DNA of 64,000 nucleotides from Phoebastria nigripes. Lineage: Eukaryota; Chordata; Aves; Procellariiformes; Diomedeidae. Each line of letters begins with the position of its first letter. The first letter of the stretch is position 1. The stretch is from positions 141,910 to 205,909 of the forward strand of contig JAYKAV010001289.1 in assembly GCA_035582835.1 (NCBI GenBank), in the 5' to 3' direction. Under the pieces are notes generated by a model. The model was given only the letters and a program-made list of their open reading frames with translations, had not been told where the DNA came from and ran no database searches. Position numbers and translations under genes: made by a program. Shown piece by piece: positions 24,492-37,897 of the stretch.

Positions 24492-25456
24492 TATTTGCTC
24501 AAGTCTTTTCATGAGATAAAAGAAGACAATTTTACCTGCTAGCATGTTTATTCTTTTGTTTGAAGCAAAACAGTTAAGCCAGCACAAAGTACCGTATAAT
24601 CCCACAAACAGGCAGCTAAGTAAATATCTTTCAACAACAGGGAGTGTATTTCAATTTATCATACCTACTGATGCAGCCTAATGATACCTGAGAAATAGGA
24701 GACATTTTTAATTTTAGAAAGTAATGAAGTATCAGATAAAGTAATCTCAATTTATCCTTGCTGGACTTAATCTACTGCAGTTAAAAGAGTTATACTGGCA
24801 ATGCATTTGGTGTTGTGAATTTACTTAGAGGAATACACAGGTCTTGGAAATAAATGACAGTAACTTTTGTGGATGTCTCTGCTTGGATCTAAGTGTGAAA
24901 TAATATGCAAATGTATTCTGTAGTTCTCAGGACAATTGAAGAAGTGATATGATACGATTGTGCAGCTGCCATTCTGACCTACAATTTAAATCGATGAATA
25001 TATTCCTGTCCTAGCAAATTTATGTTCGAACAATAATTTTCAACCTATCTTTATTGTTTTGTGGAGAAGCATAACAAAAACATGGAATACCTTTCAGTAT
25101 ATATCTGCAAAGTCTCCTGAGTAGCTTAGGAAATGTATTGTACATAAGAAGATACAATCATTATGCTGTTACAGTCATCACAAAGACACTATCCTTTATG
25201 GCAGAACATCATCCTTTGGGAAAAATTATCCTTGTTGGTTTGTGCAAATTTTCCAACATTCACCCTCGGGACCCATTTTAATCTAATTCTGTTCCTTTGG
25301 GATTTTTTGTTGCTCCAAGATTTAAGGGAGAAGACCAAAACAGAGCAAAGCTTTTATCCTTTTCACAGGAAATACCCCATGCGAGTGAAAAAGCAGTGTA
25401 TTTGGCATTTTTTCTTGAGCTGGAAAGGCAATAGAAGAAAGGGGCCAAATCCCCTT

Positions 25457-25491
25457 TTTATTATTATTATTATCATCATCATCATTATTAA
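25457..25491. repeat. (ATT)n(ATC)n trinucleotide repeat
   Basis: TTA units switch to TCA units and back within 35 bases. It is a simple repeat in the intron. Confidence 0.9.
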
Positions 25492-25779
25492 TGAGGTCTA
25501 AAACCTGCAGCTAGGCAACCTCTTCAAGTAGCCCTGACAACAGAAATAAAAAAACATAGTTGTGTTCAGCGACCATACAGGCATACTATTAAGCATAGTT
25601 AGTGGCAAAAACTCTAGTAGCCAATATTCAAATGCAAAAATAGCTATTAATACCAGAAGAGTATGCTGGTTTCTTTCCTGAAAATAATATTTTATTGCCA
25701 AGTGCTCTTGTGATTGAACTGGAAGCATGAAAAACTTTAAAATTTCACCTAATATGGGAAGTTTCTTCACTATACAGTG

Positions 25780-25834
25780 CATGTGTGTGTATATATATAT
25801 ACACATACACACCTGTATATATATGTGTATATAG
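25780..25834. repeat. TG/TA/CA alternating purine-pyrimidine tract
   Basis: GTGT units pass into ATAT and then ACAC, followed by a second short TATA-TGTG segment. Positions 25786-25805 form a perfect 20-base palindrome. Such tracts can extrude cruciforms or adopt Z-DNA, but no function is implied. Confidence 0.9.
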
Positions 25835-27173
25835 ATATTCAAATAATAATGTTTCATATAGGTTCTTTATGTTTAGGTGCATTTTCTTTTAATTTCTTAC
25901 ATATGTACATCATTATTGGACTGGTCAAACTTGTTTTTAATTTATGGTCCAATAAAGTTTCCATGATTTATACTTTGCGAAGATTGCATATTTTTCACTT
26001 AACTGATTTTGATAACTTAATCAATAGACAAATAATTTAGACTTCATTTTAATCAACCTCTACATAATTTGAGGGACTAAGCATTTAACTGCGCATCTAA
26101 TACATTGGAACAGAAATGCACAAACTACCAACTTTATCAAGACAATTTTGGAAAGTAAGGCAATTGAGCAAAATGCTTAAAAATAAAGGTCTGCACAGCA
26201 AATTCTTCCATAGGTGCAAAACTGGATCCATAGTAAGCTGGTGCCAAAGCTAACTTATCTGTAAATTTAGATGACCTACATATGCCAGAGATTTTGCACG
26301 GTGTCTTTTTGTCTTTTCACAGTCAGTTCCNCAGTTTTGGTGAACATGTATTTTTAATGTGTAAATTTCAAATACATTATTTTTATGTTTTTCTACACAT
26401 AGCATACAAAGTAAATCTGAAAAAAAAATAGTAGGTATATTGGTAGGCATGAGTATGAATATTTAGGTGTAAACAGTAGTATTTGAGCAATAGCATGTGA
26501 TCAGTTAAAGGCTGAATCATATGTTACATACAGACAGAAAGTTAATGTTTCATGAGCNGCTTTAATATTTCTATCTCTTGAATTTGAGGAACAGACTTGA
26601 CAAGATTTCATACCCACAGCCTTCTGCACCTGGTCCCCATTATAAACCTGGCCTTGATAATGGAGTTATGTTCTCCTACAGAGGCTGAAGTTAGCAATGG
26701 TATTTTCCTCCCATAACTCTTATAACCTGAGTACCAGTGTTATGGCTGTATTTGACCCCTCTGTGCATGTGCAGTTACAACTTCCATTACCTTCCTCACT
26801 AAATACATAGAGATCAGATAAAACATTTCTTTAAGTACGGGTGCAATTTCTAAGCCTGATTTTATTTCCTGTGATATCTACAAAAGCTAGTGTTATAGTA
26901 CAGGCTTCAGGGTTATATTGAAAGTCAGATTTTTTTTTTTTTTTTCCTTGTTTGTTTATAATGGAAACATTTCTCTTTAAAAGATGTGGTTGGAGACCCA
27001 GGGATTAATTTCTTTTTTCCAAGATGCTCTGCTTTGAATTTAATTTCAAATTACATTTTAAAGTTCTAATTGTAAAGATAAATTCACTGCAACACTTCTC
27101 TGTGTCTGAGAGATATTAAAATCATTCAGCTATTCAAAGATGCATCTAATTCCTGATCAGACCTCACAATACA

Positions 27174-27203
27174 AAGAAAAAAAGAAAGAAAAAAAAAAAA
27201 AAA
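27174..27203. repeat. A-rich simple sequence
   Basis: A run of A interrupted by single G residues and ending in a pure A stretch. It is low-complexity intron sequence. Confidence 0.85.
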
Positions 27204-27719
27204 TACAATGCTCGCTGTGCCCTACTGTTATCCTATAAATACACTGATTTAGAAAACCAATGCAAGCACATATGGCAATGAAATTCATACAAAAGCAAAA
27301 ATCATCAACACCTTGAACTTCTTGAAAAAATAGAAGGGAATTCCCTGGCGTGATATGCTGCCTAGGAAGTCCAGTCATAACACACACAATACACCCTGCA
27401 AAAATGTTGCTTGGAATCGTTACTTTTTTTCCCCCATTCATTGTTATAAACTTATACTGATTTCATGCTTTATCTTATCCTGTCATGCAATTTCAAATAT
27501 TGGAAGCAACGGCATAAATACACATAATTTCTCCAGCTACAAAACTAAATGTTTGAAGTCCAGCATGTTTTTCAGTTCCAGTAAAAGGGGGCAGTATTAC
27601 ATCAGCTGAAATTCTGAATTGTCCAAATTATTGTAAAAAGTGCTGGAGAAGGATACAAAACTGCTGAATTTCACTGAAAAGAGACTGTTACTGTACACAC
27701 AGTTGCAAATCTGCTTGTC

Positions 27720-27805
27720 TGCCTTGGGGTAAAATTTTCAGAGCTCATTCAGTGGGACTTAGGCTCCTGCATTGCAGCTACTTTAGAAAATTTTTACTTG
27801 AGTCA
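27720..27805. repeat. Possible ancient sauropsid repeat fragment
   Basis: The phrase gtgggacttaggctcctgc, preceded by taaaattttcagagc, resembles an old palindromic repeat seen in reptile and bird genomes. Similar phrases recur near 36120-36200 (gcctaagt...gagacttag) and 45835-45925. The family is not identified. Confidence 0.3.
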
Positions 27806-27959
27806 CTATTTTTCTTTCAAAATTATTAAGGAAATATTACAGTTGATATAAAATGAAGGCACATTTTTCATGTAGCTAGGATAAGCCCTAAGCCTAAAAA
27901 GGAAATTGCAAAATTACTGCAGTTTCAAAAAAGGAACAAAATATTTTTATATTTCTTTC

Positions 27960-27976
27960 TTTTTTTTTTTTTTTTT
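27960..27976. repeat. Poly(T) run
   Basis: A run of about 17 T in the intron. On the minus strand (SOX6 sense) it is an A run with no retroposon body recognised. Confidence 0.9.
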
Positions 27977-29471
27977 AATGAAGGTTTTTTAGAATAGAAT
28001 ACTGGTACCCAAATATGGCTTTAGGAAGTTAACTTTGAACACCCAATATAAAAAAATCATTACTTACATATATTATGTACAGCCACAAGCAGATTACTAA
28101 ATTGGCCAAATTCACAGTAAAGTATAAAGGACATTTGTTTTGTAAGAATTATGAGGACTGCTGGGATTTGTATTTGAAACTTTTCACTATTCTGGGGCAT
28201 TTAACTTAGACAAGTCATTTATCTGTTATAAAATGATGGAACTATAAAGAGGTTGTCTCTATGCAACGTATACATCTCAGAAACTCCCCAGGGAAAGGTT
28301 TGTCGACTGAGCAGAATGACGTATTCAGGAAAAACAGTTTCCCAGTTGCAGTGTCTCTGTGGAAATCAGATTCTTCATTAGACAGATGGAATACACTCCC
28401 ACTGAGTTGAATAAATTGCCTATATTCTTGCAAGAAAGTGAGACCACACTAACAGTTCCTTAAGTAAACCAGTGTCTTTCTTTTTAATCTCTATACAGTT
28501 CCAGATTTTCTATCATAGAATCTAAATATATATATTTAAACTTAAATTAAATTATACCTAAGTGTAAGCTATATGGGGCGGGACCTTCCTTAAGTTGCTG
28601 TGAGAACAGAACTTGGTACAATGACTAATGAGACAATACCATAATAAAAGTAATAACTTTGCAAAACTAGTCATTTGTTGTTGATATTGTTATCCATTTT
28701 TTGGCCTAATTATGAGGTATTTGCCCTTTAATTACAAATAGAACTAAGATTTAACCAACAGAAATAAGGACCCAATTGAAAATGCTTACAGTTTCTGTTA
28801 TGTCTCCCAGCAGACTGAAATATAAGCATTGACCTCTTATTTACAAGTTACAAATATTCTTCTATAGGAAACTAAAGGAAAAAAGAAAATATAAGAAGAT
28901 TTTCTTAAGAGATAAAAGCAAATGAGAATACATCAGTCCCTGCAAATCTAAACCACTTATTTATACAGATTTATAAAAATCCACAAGGCCCTTATGACCA
29001 ATTTATTCATGTTCTCAATTTAAGAGTGGTCATGACTACTTTCAGTAAAAGGAGAAAAGATAATTGAATGCAGGACGCACTGGAAAAGTATTTTCTTAAC
29101 TATGTGCTTTTTTTTTTTTAAAAATGCAAAATGACTAATAACAAGGATGCCAATAACAAGGTGCTTCTCTTGGTGATTGTCTGAGAAATACCCTGCACTT
29201 GCAGAAAAGACAGTGTGACTCCTGCCTCTGCAGTTGTTCTGTCTATAATACTGAATGTGTGGGGAGAAAAAAGCTGGTAAAAAACTGTCGGCAACATAAT
29301 CCAGTACTGCTTGCATTTAAAAAAAAGCAATACACTGATGGAGTCATTGCACGGCTGTAGGCAGTCAAAAGGAGATTATGCATGACTAGTAACTTTTCCT
29401 ACAAAGACTTCCTGAAGTGTTTTTATCAGGCAAAGTTTGTACGCATGTGCAGTAGCTTCATGTAAATGATG

Positions 29472-29665
29472 AACCATAACAGCTCCAGAGGAGTTGTTAC
29501 ACTCTATTGTGTCAATAATCCACATATTTAACAGTCCCTAAATACAGCAGACCGTAACACCTCCAAAGGGGTCATTATGGCTTATCAAGTCAAATCCAAG
29601 TGCCTAAATATGGATTTGATCAATAGACTGTAACATCTCCAAGAGTAAATAATACACGTTTTTAA
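29472..29665. repeat. Diverged three-copy tandem repeat, period about 77
   Basis: Three related segments begin at 29472 (aaccataacagctccag), 29550 (gaccgtaacacctccaa) and 29626 (gactgtaacatctccaa). The intervals are 78 and 76 bases. The parts between the heads also share phrases: gtcaata, cctaaata and aagtcaaat. The copies are clearly diverged, so the array is old. No known satellite or element is recognised. Confidence 0.72.
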
Positions 29666-30618
29666 GAATGTACACATTTTGCCTGCAAACTGTGGTCTAT
29701 ATTAGGATAAATGATGTGGATTCAACTTGTAAAACTTTGATTTAGAAATAAGAAAGGAATAAAAGGCTCGTTATAAGAGGTGCTAAAGTACCATAATTCC
29801 CAGGAAGTAGGCGATGACTCATGTCATTTATTTTGGGGTCTAATTCTGGTTTCCTATTGCAAATACACAGTTGCCTGAAAATCTACAAAAGAGTGGAAAT
29901 GGAATATAAACATTAAAATGTTATATTAAATTCTGCATCCTCTCAGATCTCAATGAATATGCTTCGTGGGTAAGTAAATGTGGAGGTGGAGGTATATCCT
30001 TGGGTCTAGCAGATAAGTTGTGATTATTAATTGGGTATATGTTCTATCTTGACTTCATATATTTTTCTCCAATGAAATTAACACATTTCTGCCTATATTT
30101 TTTCTACAAAGATTTTCTGAAGTGTTTTTGTCAGTGTTTTCATGTTGTATGCACAAAAAAGATACGATCTGGTCCTTTTAAAAATAATGTCCGTTATCTT
30201 GTAAATTATATAGCATTTTCAGGTTCATTTAAAGCCTTAAATCAAAGCAAATATTCTAGGCAATCATGCTAGTTCGAAATGCTAAAATAAATACAAGTAG
30301 CTCTGGCAATGCAAATTTTGTTTAAGTACTCTTTTGTTGAAGGTAAACATGGCTTGACTGGAAAAAAGTCATATCCTCTAAACAAAGCCATTTTTTGTAT
30401 GATTTTACTTTTGCTTATATCACATAGAAAGAGCTCTGTAGCCTATTTTCTGGATTTTCCTAATTCTCTCCCCTTCCCTGGTGTTTCTGTTTACTCTGTG
30501 AAACGACTGACACAGTTACTTCTTCCCTTTCATCAGTCAGACTACACCTGATCAGCACCAGGTGGAGTAGAAAAAGTCAACTCTGATATAATGACTTTTT
30601 GCCTTGTGTGCACTGCAC

Positions 30619-31175
30619 TGGTTTTGGCTGAGACAGAGTTAATTTTAGTTCGTATGGTGCTGTGTTTTGGATTTGTGACCAAAACAGTGCTGATAACACA
30701 GGGATGTTTTAGCTATTGCTGAACAGTGCTTCTACAGCATCAAGGGCTTTTCTGTTTCTTATGCTGGCCCACCACTGGCTGGGGGTACACAAGAGGGGGC
30801 ACAGCCAGGCCAGCTGACCCAAACTGACCAAAGGGATATTCCACACCATATGTCGTCATGCTCAGCAATAAAAGTTGGGGGAAGAAGGCGGAAAGGGAAA
30901 TGTTCAGAGTTGTGGCATTTGTCTTCTGAAGTAACTGTTACATGTGCTGAAGCCCTGCTTTCCTGGAGATGGCTGAACACCTGCCTGCCGATGGGAAGTA
31001 GTGAATGAATTCCTTGTTTTGCTTTGCTTGCGCGCATGGCTTTTGCTTTACTTATTAAACTATCTCAATCCACGAGTTTTCTCACTTTTACCCTTCTGAT
31101 TCTCTTCTCCATGCCACTGGAGGGGAGTGAGGGGGTGGCTGCATGGTACTTACCTGCCTACCCTAACCCACAACA
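30619..31175 (+). mobile_element. Solo LTR of an avian endogenous retrovirus (second copy)
   Basis: The element runs from tggttttggctgagacag to ctaacccacaaca, about 557 bp with TG...CA ends. It carries aactgaccaaagggatattc, a TATA-like aataaaag at 30867-30874, ctgccgatgggaagtagtg and a cttattaaact signal near 31050. It is homologous to the copy at 10186-10781, in the same orientation and antisense to SOX6. The six bases before it (ctgcac) and after it (gtacac) agree at four positions, which could be a decayed target duplication. No retroviral coding sequence is attached. Confidence 0.88.
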
Positions 31176-34100
31176 GTACACAAACTGAAATAACTCCGTA
31201 ATTGTAGATGTCCATAGAATGGTATCATCTCAAAAGTATAGCCTAACCTTAATGCTTTAGCAAATGACAAAGTTTGACTGTGCCAGAGTGCTGCATGTTT
31301 TTGTTTTGGTCTTTCTGATGAGTGAATCTCTGTGAGCACTTTTAAAGCTTTGTAGGAGATTTTTTTGAACAGCAGAATAGGAACAGAGGCAATTTTCAAT
31401 TCTGTGTCTCTAACGAAATACAAAGCTTTCTAAGATTTAAATGACACATTTTCAAAAAGGCCTAAGCCCAGGCTTTGAAGCTATGTACATAATTTTGTAA
31501 GCGCAATCATTTGCACAACAAACTATTACCAGCTATCTGAACTTGAAGACCAGTAACTGACCAGAACTCAATAGCTTTTTTAAACAAGCTGCAAGCAATT
31601 AATTTGTCATCTTTTTCTGGTGCCGGCTTTTAGCTACTCATTTATACAAGTCTAATTACCTGAAGCCAATTTCTGAAAATTTGGTCCTGAAAAACATAGG
31701 GTCCTGATTCTTCAAAAGAAACCAATCCAAAATCGAAACTATGTTATCACAGCTTCACTGGGATTATGACAGAAACTATACACAATCTTCTTGGCATAAA
31801 ATTATTTCAAAATTATGTTTTTCTAATTGAAGTGATCTATCATTCCTTCCCCCCTGCCATTTTGATCATCCTGCCCATCATTTTTAAAGTAAAAGAAATA
31901 TATCATAATGTAAAAATTGAAAGGCAGAGGGTAAAGGGGGAAAGAAGAGTATTCTAGAATTCTGTTTGTGCAAAGGATGCTTCTGGTTTTAATGTATTTT
32001 ATACTTGCTATAAAATATAAATACATTCCCTTAGTATTCATGACTGACTTAATTCTTTTATTTTCTTTAGGATAGGGAGTGGGGATATATCATAATTTGA
32101 CTGATTTATATCCTATTCTTTTGTAAACCCTGCCTTTTTTTGCATCTACAGAGCACTTATAACAGACTAGCATACAAAGGTAAAACCAGAGTACATATTA
32201 CAACTTCTTCTTGCATTAATGGTTCACTCTATAGTACATGCTACAATAAATAAACTCAGCAGGATTATATAAGGGCACTGAGAGATTTAACAACGTATTT
32301 CCTTGCTGCTGTTTTATTCTTAGGTTTTAAAAGTTGCAAGTGCTACCATGAAAAGTCTCCTTATAAAAGATGGCATTTGAGAATTATGTTGTTTATATTT
32401 GTTAAAGAGTTCCAATTGACTCTGCTATATTTGCAAGTAAAAAAAATTTTTTGTTCCTCTGACTGCCTGATGTATAACCTCAATCTGGAAGCTGTACATC
32501 AATCTGTGTATTGCTAGTAACCAGCACAAAAAAGAAATTTCAGATTATTCACTGAAATATTTACTGACTCTGCTTTAAAAGGTGAAAGACAAAATAGAAA
32601 CTTGTTATATCGAATACAAGATGTAAACATGGTACTGAAAATACTCAGGGAGCAGACCTGATAAGTAAGTGGATGCCATTTTTATACCTACTTTTCAAAG
32701 TCAAATCAAATGTTAAGAATTCTTTTAATAGCCCTTATAGTGTATTAGATATTTTTAAATGTCAAGCCACTGAAACTCATAAAATATATTTTAAAGTAAG
32801 CATAATTTTATAAACTCTTAATACTGATCATAGGTGTGACATTTATTTTATTTTTATAACTTGGGCTTTAGTACCCTACCTCTTAGTTAAGACAAACACT
32901 GACTTTACAATTAGAGTGTTGTCTGAACACGGGCTGCTTGATCAGTTATTAATTTCTATATTTTTCCATAGTATCAATCTGTATTAAATGAGTTTTTCAA
33001 TGCTGACATTTAAACTAACACTAGCAGAAATAAATATTTATTAGCCTCTGAATTTGACTTGTAAAAGCATTGTTAATCCTGTGTGGTAACAGTTTAACAA
33101 ATCTTTTTAATAGACACTGAGCCTCTCTCTTGTTTTGAGTACTGTAAAGAACCTATCAAGCAAAAATATAAAATGTAGATTAAAAGGTATGTATCAATCT
33201 TTGATGGGTCTGTTTACAACATTTCTGTGCCTTTCCGTGCCTTGCTACAATCCACTTACCAAGTATTCCCTTGTGGGTTGAGAAAAGATCATAGTATCAT
33301 CAAATTCATGGTTTAAGATATAGTTAATATTCTGTTGGGTCTTATACTCAACCTGGACTGAAAATTCCTGTTAGTCTTTGAGTATAATATAATCTTCCCC
33401 CCCCGCCCCCCAAGATACAAAGAACCTACCCTCTAATACACAGATATATCACAGAATTTTCATTAATGAATTATAGGCATTGAAAGCTACCTGGGTTTCA
33501 ATTTTTTTTTTTTTTTCAGCAAATAGTCTGAAACACTAGTTGCTTTATAGGCTAATGAATGTGTCAGTTTTCATTCATTACTAAATTGCATCATAACTGT
33601 TCCTACTTGCCAATGCCATAGTGATTACTGGGATAATATTTTTCCCTTTCTAGTTAACTGGAATAAGTATTGTGGTATATAACTGATTTTGTGTCAGTGG
33701 TGAAAAATAACTTGTGTGCTGTATTTTTTGCAGCATAAACCACCTCTAGGGAAGCTAACAGAGAAGCATTCTTCATCAAAAGGGCTGCCTTATAGCTCAG
33801 CCAATTACCTGATTCAGTGTTCACTGGCTCTGTTATACACACAGAGACCTGCTCCTGGAGCAGATCTTGTAGACCTTGGAAAGGCCACAGAGCAGGACAA
33901 CACAGATAGATACAAAGAATTTTCCAAGAGACTTCTTTGTCCTCTGAGCAGACCTTAAAGTGTGTGTGATAGAAACTGTTCCTCACCTTTCGGATATGAT
34001 CCCAGCTTGCTATTTTGTAAACTGAATGATGTCCTGCTCAGTCCAATGCTGGTCATGTTCTCTCACCACTTTCTTTCATTTACCGTTTTATTGTAGTGCC

Positions 34101-34572
34101 CCATTTCATTTTAGTGTTTGGAAACTATGGCCAAGATTCAACAAAGAACTTTGATCTCTAATTTCCCATTGAAACTAAGAGCCAAAAGCACTGTTTTGAG
34201 CCTAAATGCTTTGTTGCATTTGAGTCACAGATTCAAGCACACTCAGATACATTCAATAGCATTGTAATACTCAGCCATGCTAGTACATAACTGGCCTTTT
34301 TGCAGTATTTATCAATCCAATCATTCTCAAAAGCACAATTCAAAATCTAGTGGCCACAAACAATGGTAGCTTCAAACAATTAATTTTCCATATTGTTATA
34401 TGCATGCTTACAGCTTAACCACATGAGTGCACAGGACTGTTTTTTTGAATGCTGTCATGTAAACGTAGAGAAGTTTGTAGCACAGCACTGTGAAGTGACA
34501 AGGTGTATTTTACATGAAATCAGAGATGGCTAAAAGCTCTAAAAAGAAATTTTATATAAAAATAAGAAGCTA

Positions 34573-34878
<306 letters not shown>

Positions 34879-36848
34879 TCAGCTCTCATACTGTTAGAGC
34901 TGCACCCAACTAACATCTGCAAAAGGAGGAGGAGTGGCAATTGTTGTCTGTTTGAAGGCTGAATTAATCTATAGAAGTGATTAATAAGCCTGTGCGCTTC
35001 TTTTGCTGTTATAAATACAACCACTGAAGTCTTGCCATAGCCTGATATGGAGGTATCTGAGCATACTCATGGACTCAAAGTTCAAAGTTAAATATGTGTT
35101 TAAGACAACAGTATTCTGAAGCTTAACTGGGAAGCCTTTGAAGTATTAATAATAATTAATAAAATGAACAAAGAAGGAGAAAGAAATCTTGTTTACTTGG
35201 CCATGAAAGTCTATGTCAATTTTTAGAATTTCTTTATCGAGAAAACCATCGCTCCAGTCATTTAGCTTTCAATTTCAGAAAGAGCACCAACAGTTACTTT
35301 TGGGGGACAGAGCTTGTTATCACCTTAACATGAGTATAAAGCTCTAAATCAGTAGAGAAAAATGGTTTTCTTTCTATCACTCTGGACAGAAAGAGAAACT
35401 TTTAAACATGCATCAAACTCACACAAAACATTCCTGTCACATCTTAAAATGCATGCTAGAAGTAAAGATGAATACCCCAAATACAGTTTCTGATTTGAGA
35501 CCAAAAGACAGCAATTATTTGGTGACTGGTTGTTTTGTGTTGCTGTGATGAAGCTTTAACTTGATCCACCTGTTCCTGCATGGAGGTATCCTCTATACTG
35601 CACATGGATAGATTCTAGCTAGGAAATTTTGAGCAATCAAAGTTTGTGCATGACCTCTGCATCTGCCTGACAAGCAAATGTCCTTTATAAAAGCTCTGAA
35701 TTTGTTAGATTTGTGTACTTACTAACAGTCCACTATAAAAAAAAAACCAAACAAAAACAAACAAGCTAAGACTTGGAATTCTCCTTCAAAGATAATTTTC
35801 ATATTCTTTTGACTTCACTGAAGTTCAGCTGAGTAAAATATAGCAAATTCAACCTTGAAGGACCCTGAATTCTTTTAAAATAAAAAAGGTTAAGATGAAG
35901 GGTTTCTCATGCTTTATCCTGGGAACCAAACAGTTGATTTAATACTGTGGTCTAGATAAGAAGAGATGCAAACTGTGATGTTTTAGATGGAACTGTGATG
36001 TTTTCTGTCTGAATGAAGCACCCCTCTCCAAAATAAAAGTAACATATTAGACAACAACCATTGTTCTTGCTGGGTAAAATTTCCAATGCTCTGAACTGAT
36101 TCAGCAACTAAGTTCCATTCTGGAGCCTAAGTAAGTTGGGAATCATATTTGCATGACTTTTAATGAGACTTAGATTCCCAATCACCTAAATTTATTGTAA
36201 AAATGGAGCAAAAGCTCCTACGTTGCTTGTTGATTTTTGGCAATGTTTCCCTGGCTTTTACACTTAAGGATTGAGAGGAAAAGTTTTTATGACTTTACAT
36301 GAAAAACATTCACACCTTAGGCATATCTTCTCTAGCCATTTCTCTGGAATGGTCTATGACTTTAAACTGATATGCCACTTTCTAATGTTAGATAGTGCAG
36401 TGATAGCTGGAAATAAATTGACAGGTAGAATATCTAGCTAGCTGCAGAAAGTATCTTTCAGAGATCATGATGTTCCCAAGTGTTTTGGGAATGGAACAAA
36501 TCATAATTTTTATATATTTAATGTATGTATTTAACATATCTGTTCATTATTCACAAGTGTTTCTATATATTTTACAAGTACACTTGAGCTACAGATTGTG
36601 AATAAGTGGCCTGTAGTAAGTATTTAGTCACTGTTAAAATTTGATATTTGAACTTTAGGGCTGATCATCCACATTTTGCAGCTCTTGATTCTGTTTCTTG
36701 ACTGGTTAAGGTAGTCTTCATATATAGTATTCAGATCAATTTTGTTTCATTACTTAATAAGCTTTATTTCTTAGTTAAAGAATCTTGAACACAAGTCAAA
36801 AATTCCTTATGTGCAACCATATGAATTAAGAAAATCTTGACAGATGGG

Positions 36849-36939
36849 TGAACAAATAATAAAAACATGAACAAATAATAAAATCAACAAACAATAATAA
36901 CATGAACAAATAATAAAATTAACAAACAATAAAATAAAC
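36849..36939. repeat. AT-rich minisatellite, about 35-base unit
   Basis: The phrase tgaacaaataataaaa occurs at 36849, 36868 and 36903. The second and third copies continue into a shared acaaacaataa segment, and the first copy is shortened. It lies about 0.8 kb downstream (in transcript order) of the exon ending at 37717. Confidence 0.85.
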
Positions 36940-36969
36940 TGGCTGGACTGAAGCCTTTCTGTCTTTGTT

Positions 36970-36989
36970 AAAAAAAAAAAAAAAAAAAA
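36970..36989. repeat. Poly(A) run, about 20 bases
   Basis: A long pure A run close to the AT-rich minisatellite. On the SOX6 sense strand it is poly(T). Confidence 0.93.
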
Positions 36990-37716
36990 TATATTCAGCA
37001 TATGGTCTTTGTAAGATGAACTTAATACCCAGAATGCAGGGGATTAGATTTCTTTTAGAATGCTCTTCTGGGTAAAACTAATGGTATATTTGGGCTAAAT
37101 AGCTGAAAACCACATTTGGAGTTACCTTCTTGCCTGGTTTCTGGTTTACATGGAGATACTGAATGTTCCCTGACCCTGGTTCAACAAAGTGCTTGAAAAC
37201 TTGTTTATTTTAAGGTATGTTACACTGTTGCATTGCATGTACACTAATCACATGAGCCATTATGTGTGTATGTCTAGTACCTAGTCAGGCTCTATGTGCA
37301 TGCAAAGATATTTTTTCGTTTGTTTAGTCCAGAGGTCAAAATTCAAAAGTTAACTTTGTATGTATACACCCAATTGATGTCTTTGGGGAAGATATTCATA
37401 CAAACCTCTTTCACGCATTTTATATATGCATCTCTATTTACTTATGTGTATATTTGTATGTATGTATATTTCTTACGTTATATATTTATTTGCTGTATTT
37501 CTTGTAGATGCATATCACTGCTGCATCATTGTGGTCACTCTTGTAAAACCTTGGCATTCAAGAGTTCTTTGAAAATCTTTCCTGCAATTCTTTTTTTCCT
37601 TTTTAAACAGAAATATAGGCCCAAATAGCTACTTAATTCAGAGTAAGTGTGCTCAAGCTGAGATTTCATGTAGAAAACTTGCCAGTTTTCTCCTTTCCCC
37701 AGGACAGATTAGTTAC

Positions 37717-37897
37717 CTAAAGAGGATCCTCTTCCCAGAGATCCACCAAGCGGGCTGGGGATGCCACTCTTGTTCGTCACTGTCACTGGACTGCTTTTAC
37801 TAGCTGGGAAGAGGTTCTGTGTTGGAGATGTTGGGGATTTGACAGGTTCAGCTGTTTTGGGTCGGGCTGAAAGATTCAGTGGCTGGGCTGCTTCATC
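37717..37897 (-). CDS. SOX6: SOX6 internal coding exon with the CtBP-type PLNLS motif
   Basis: The exon encodes 60 codons plus one base. It begins [20 protein letters not shown], continues [14 protein letters not shown] and ends in a [10 protein letters not shown] segment before the split aspartate codon. PLNLS (37868-37882) matches the CtBP co-repressor docking motif described for SOX6. The rest is a Ser/Pro-rich, probably disordered linker. The acceptor is cttgtag|GAT and the donor TTAG|GTAACT. Compared with mammalian SOX6 as I remember it, one alanine of the DEAAAQ run is missing, and the residue after PLNLS is alanine instead of serine. There is no ATG in frame, so ORF scanning starting from ATG misses this exon; it is supported by splice sites, phase and homology. 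Confidence 0.96.

Noticed and set aside
10186..31175. Full provirus with the two plus-strand LTRs as its ends
   Set aside because: The LTRs are 20 kb apart, clearly diverged from each other, and no retroviral coding sequence lies between them; they are independent solo LTRs.
36849..36939. CRISPR-like direct repeats
   Set aside because: The units are AT-rich, uneven and without spacers of regular length, and the genome is vertebrate; it is a minisatellite.
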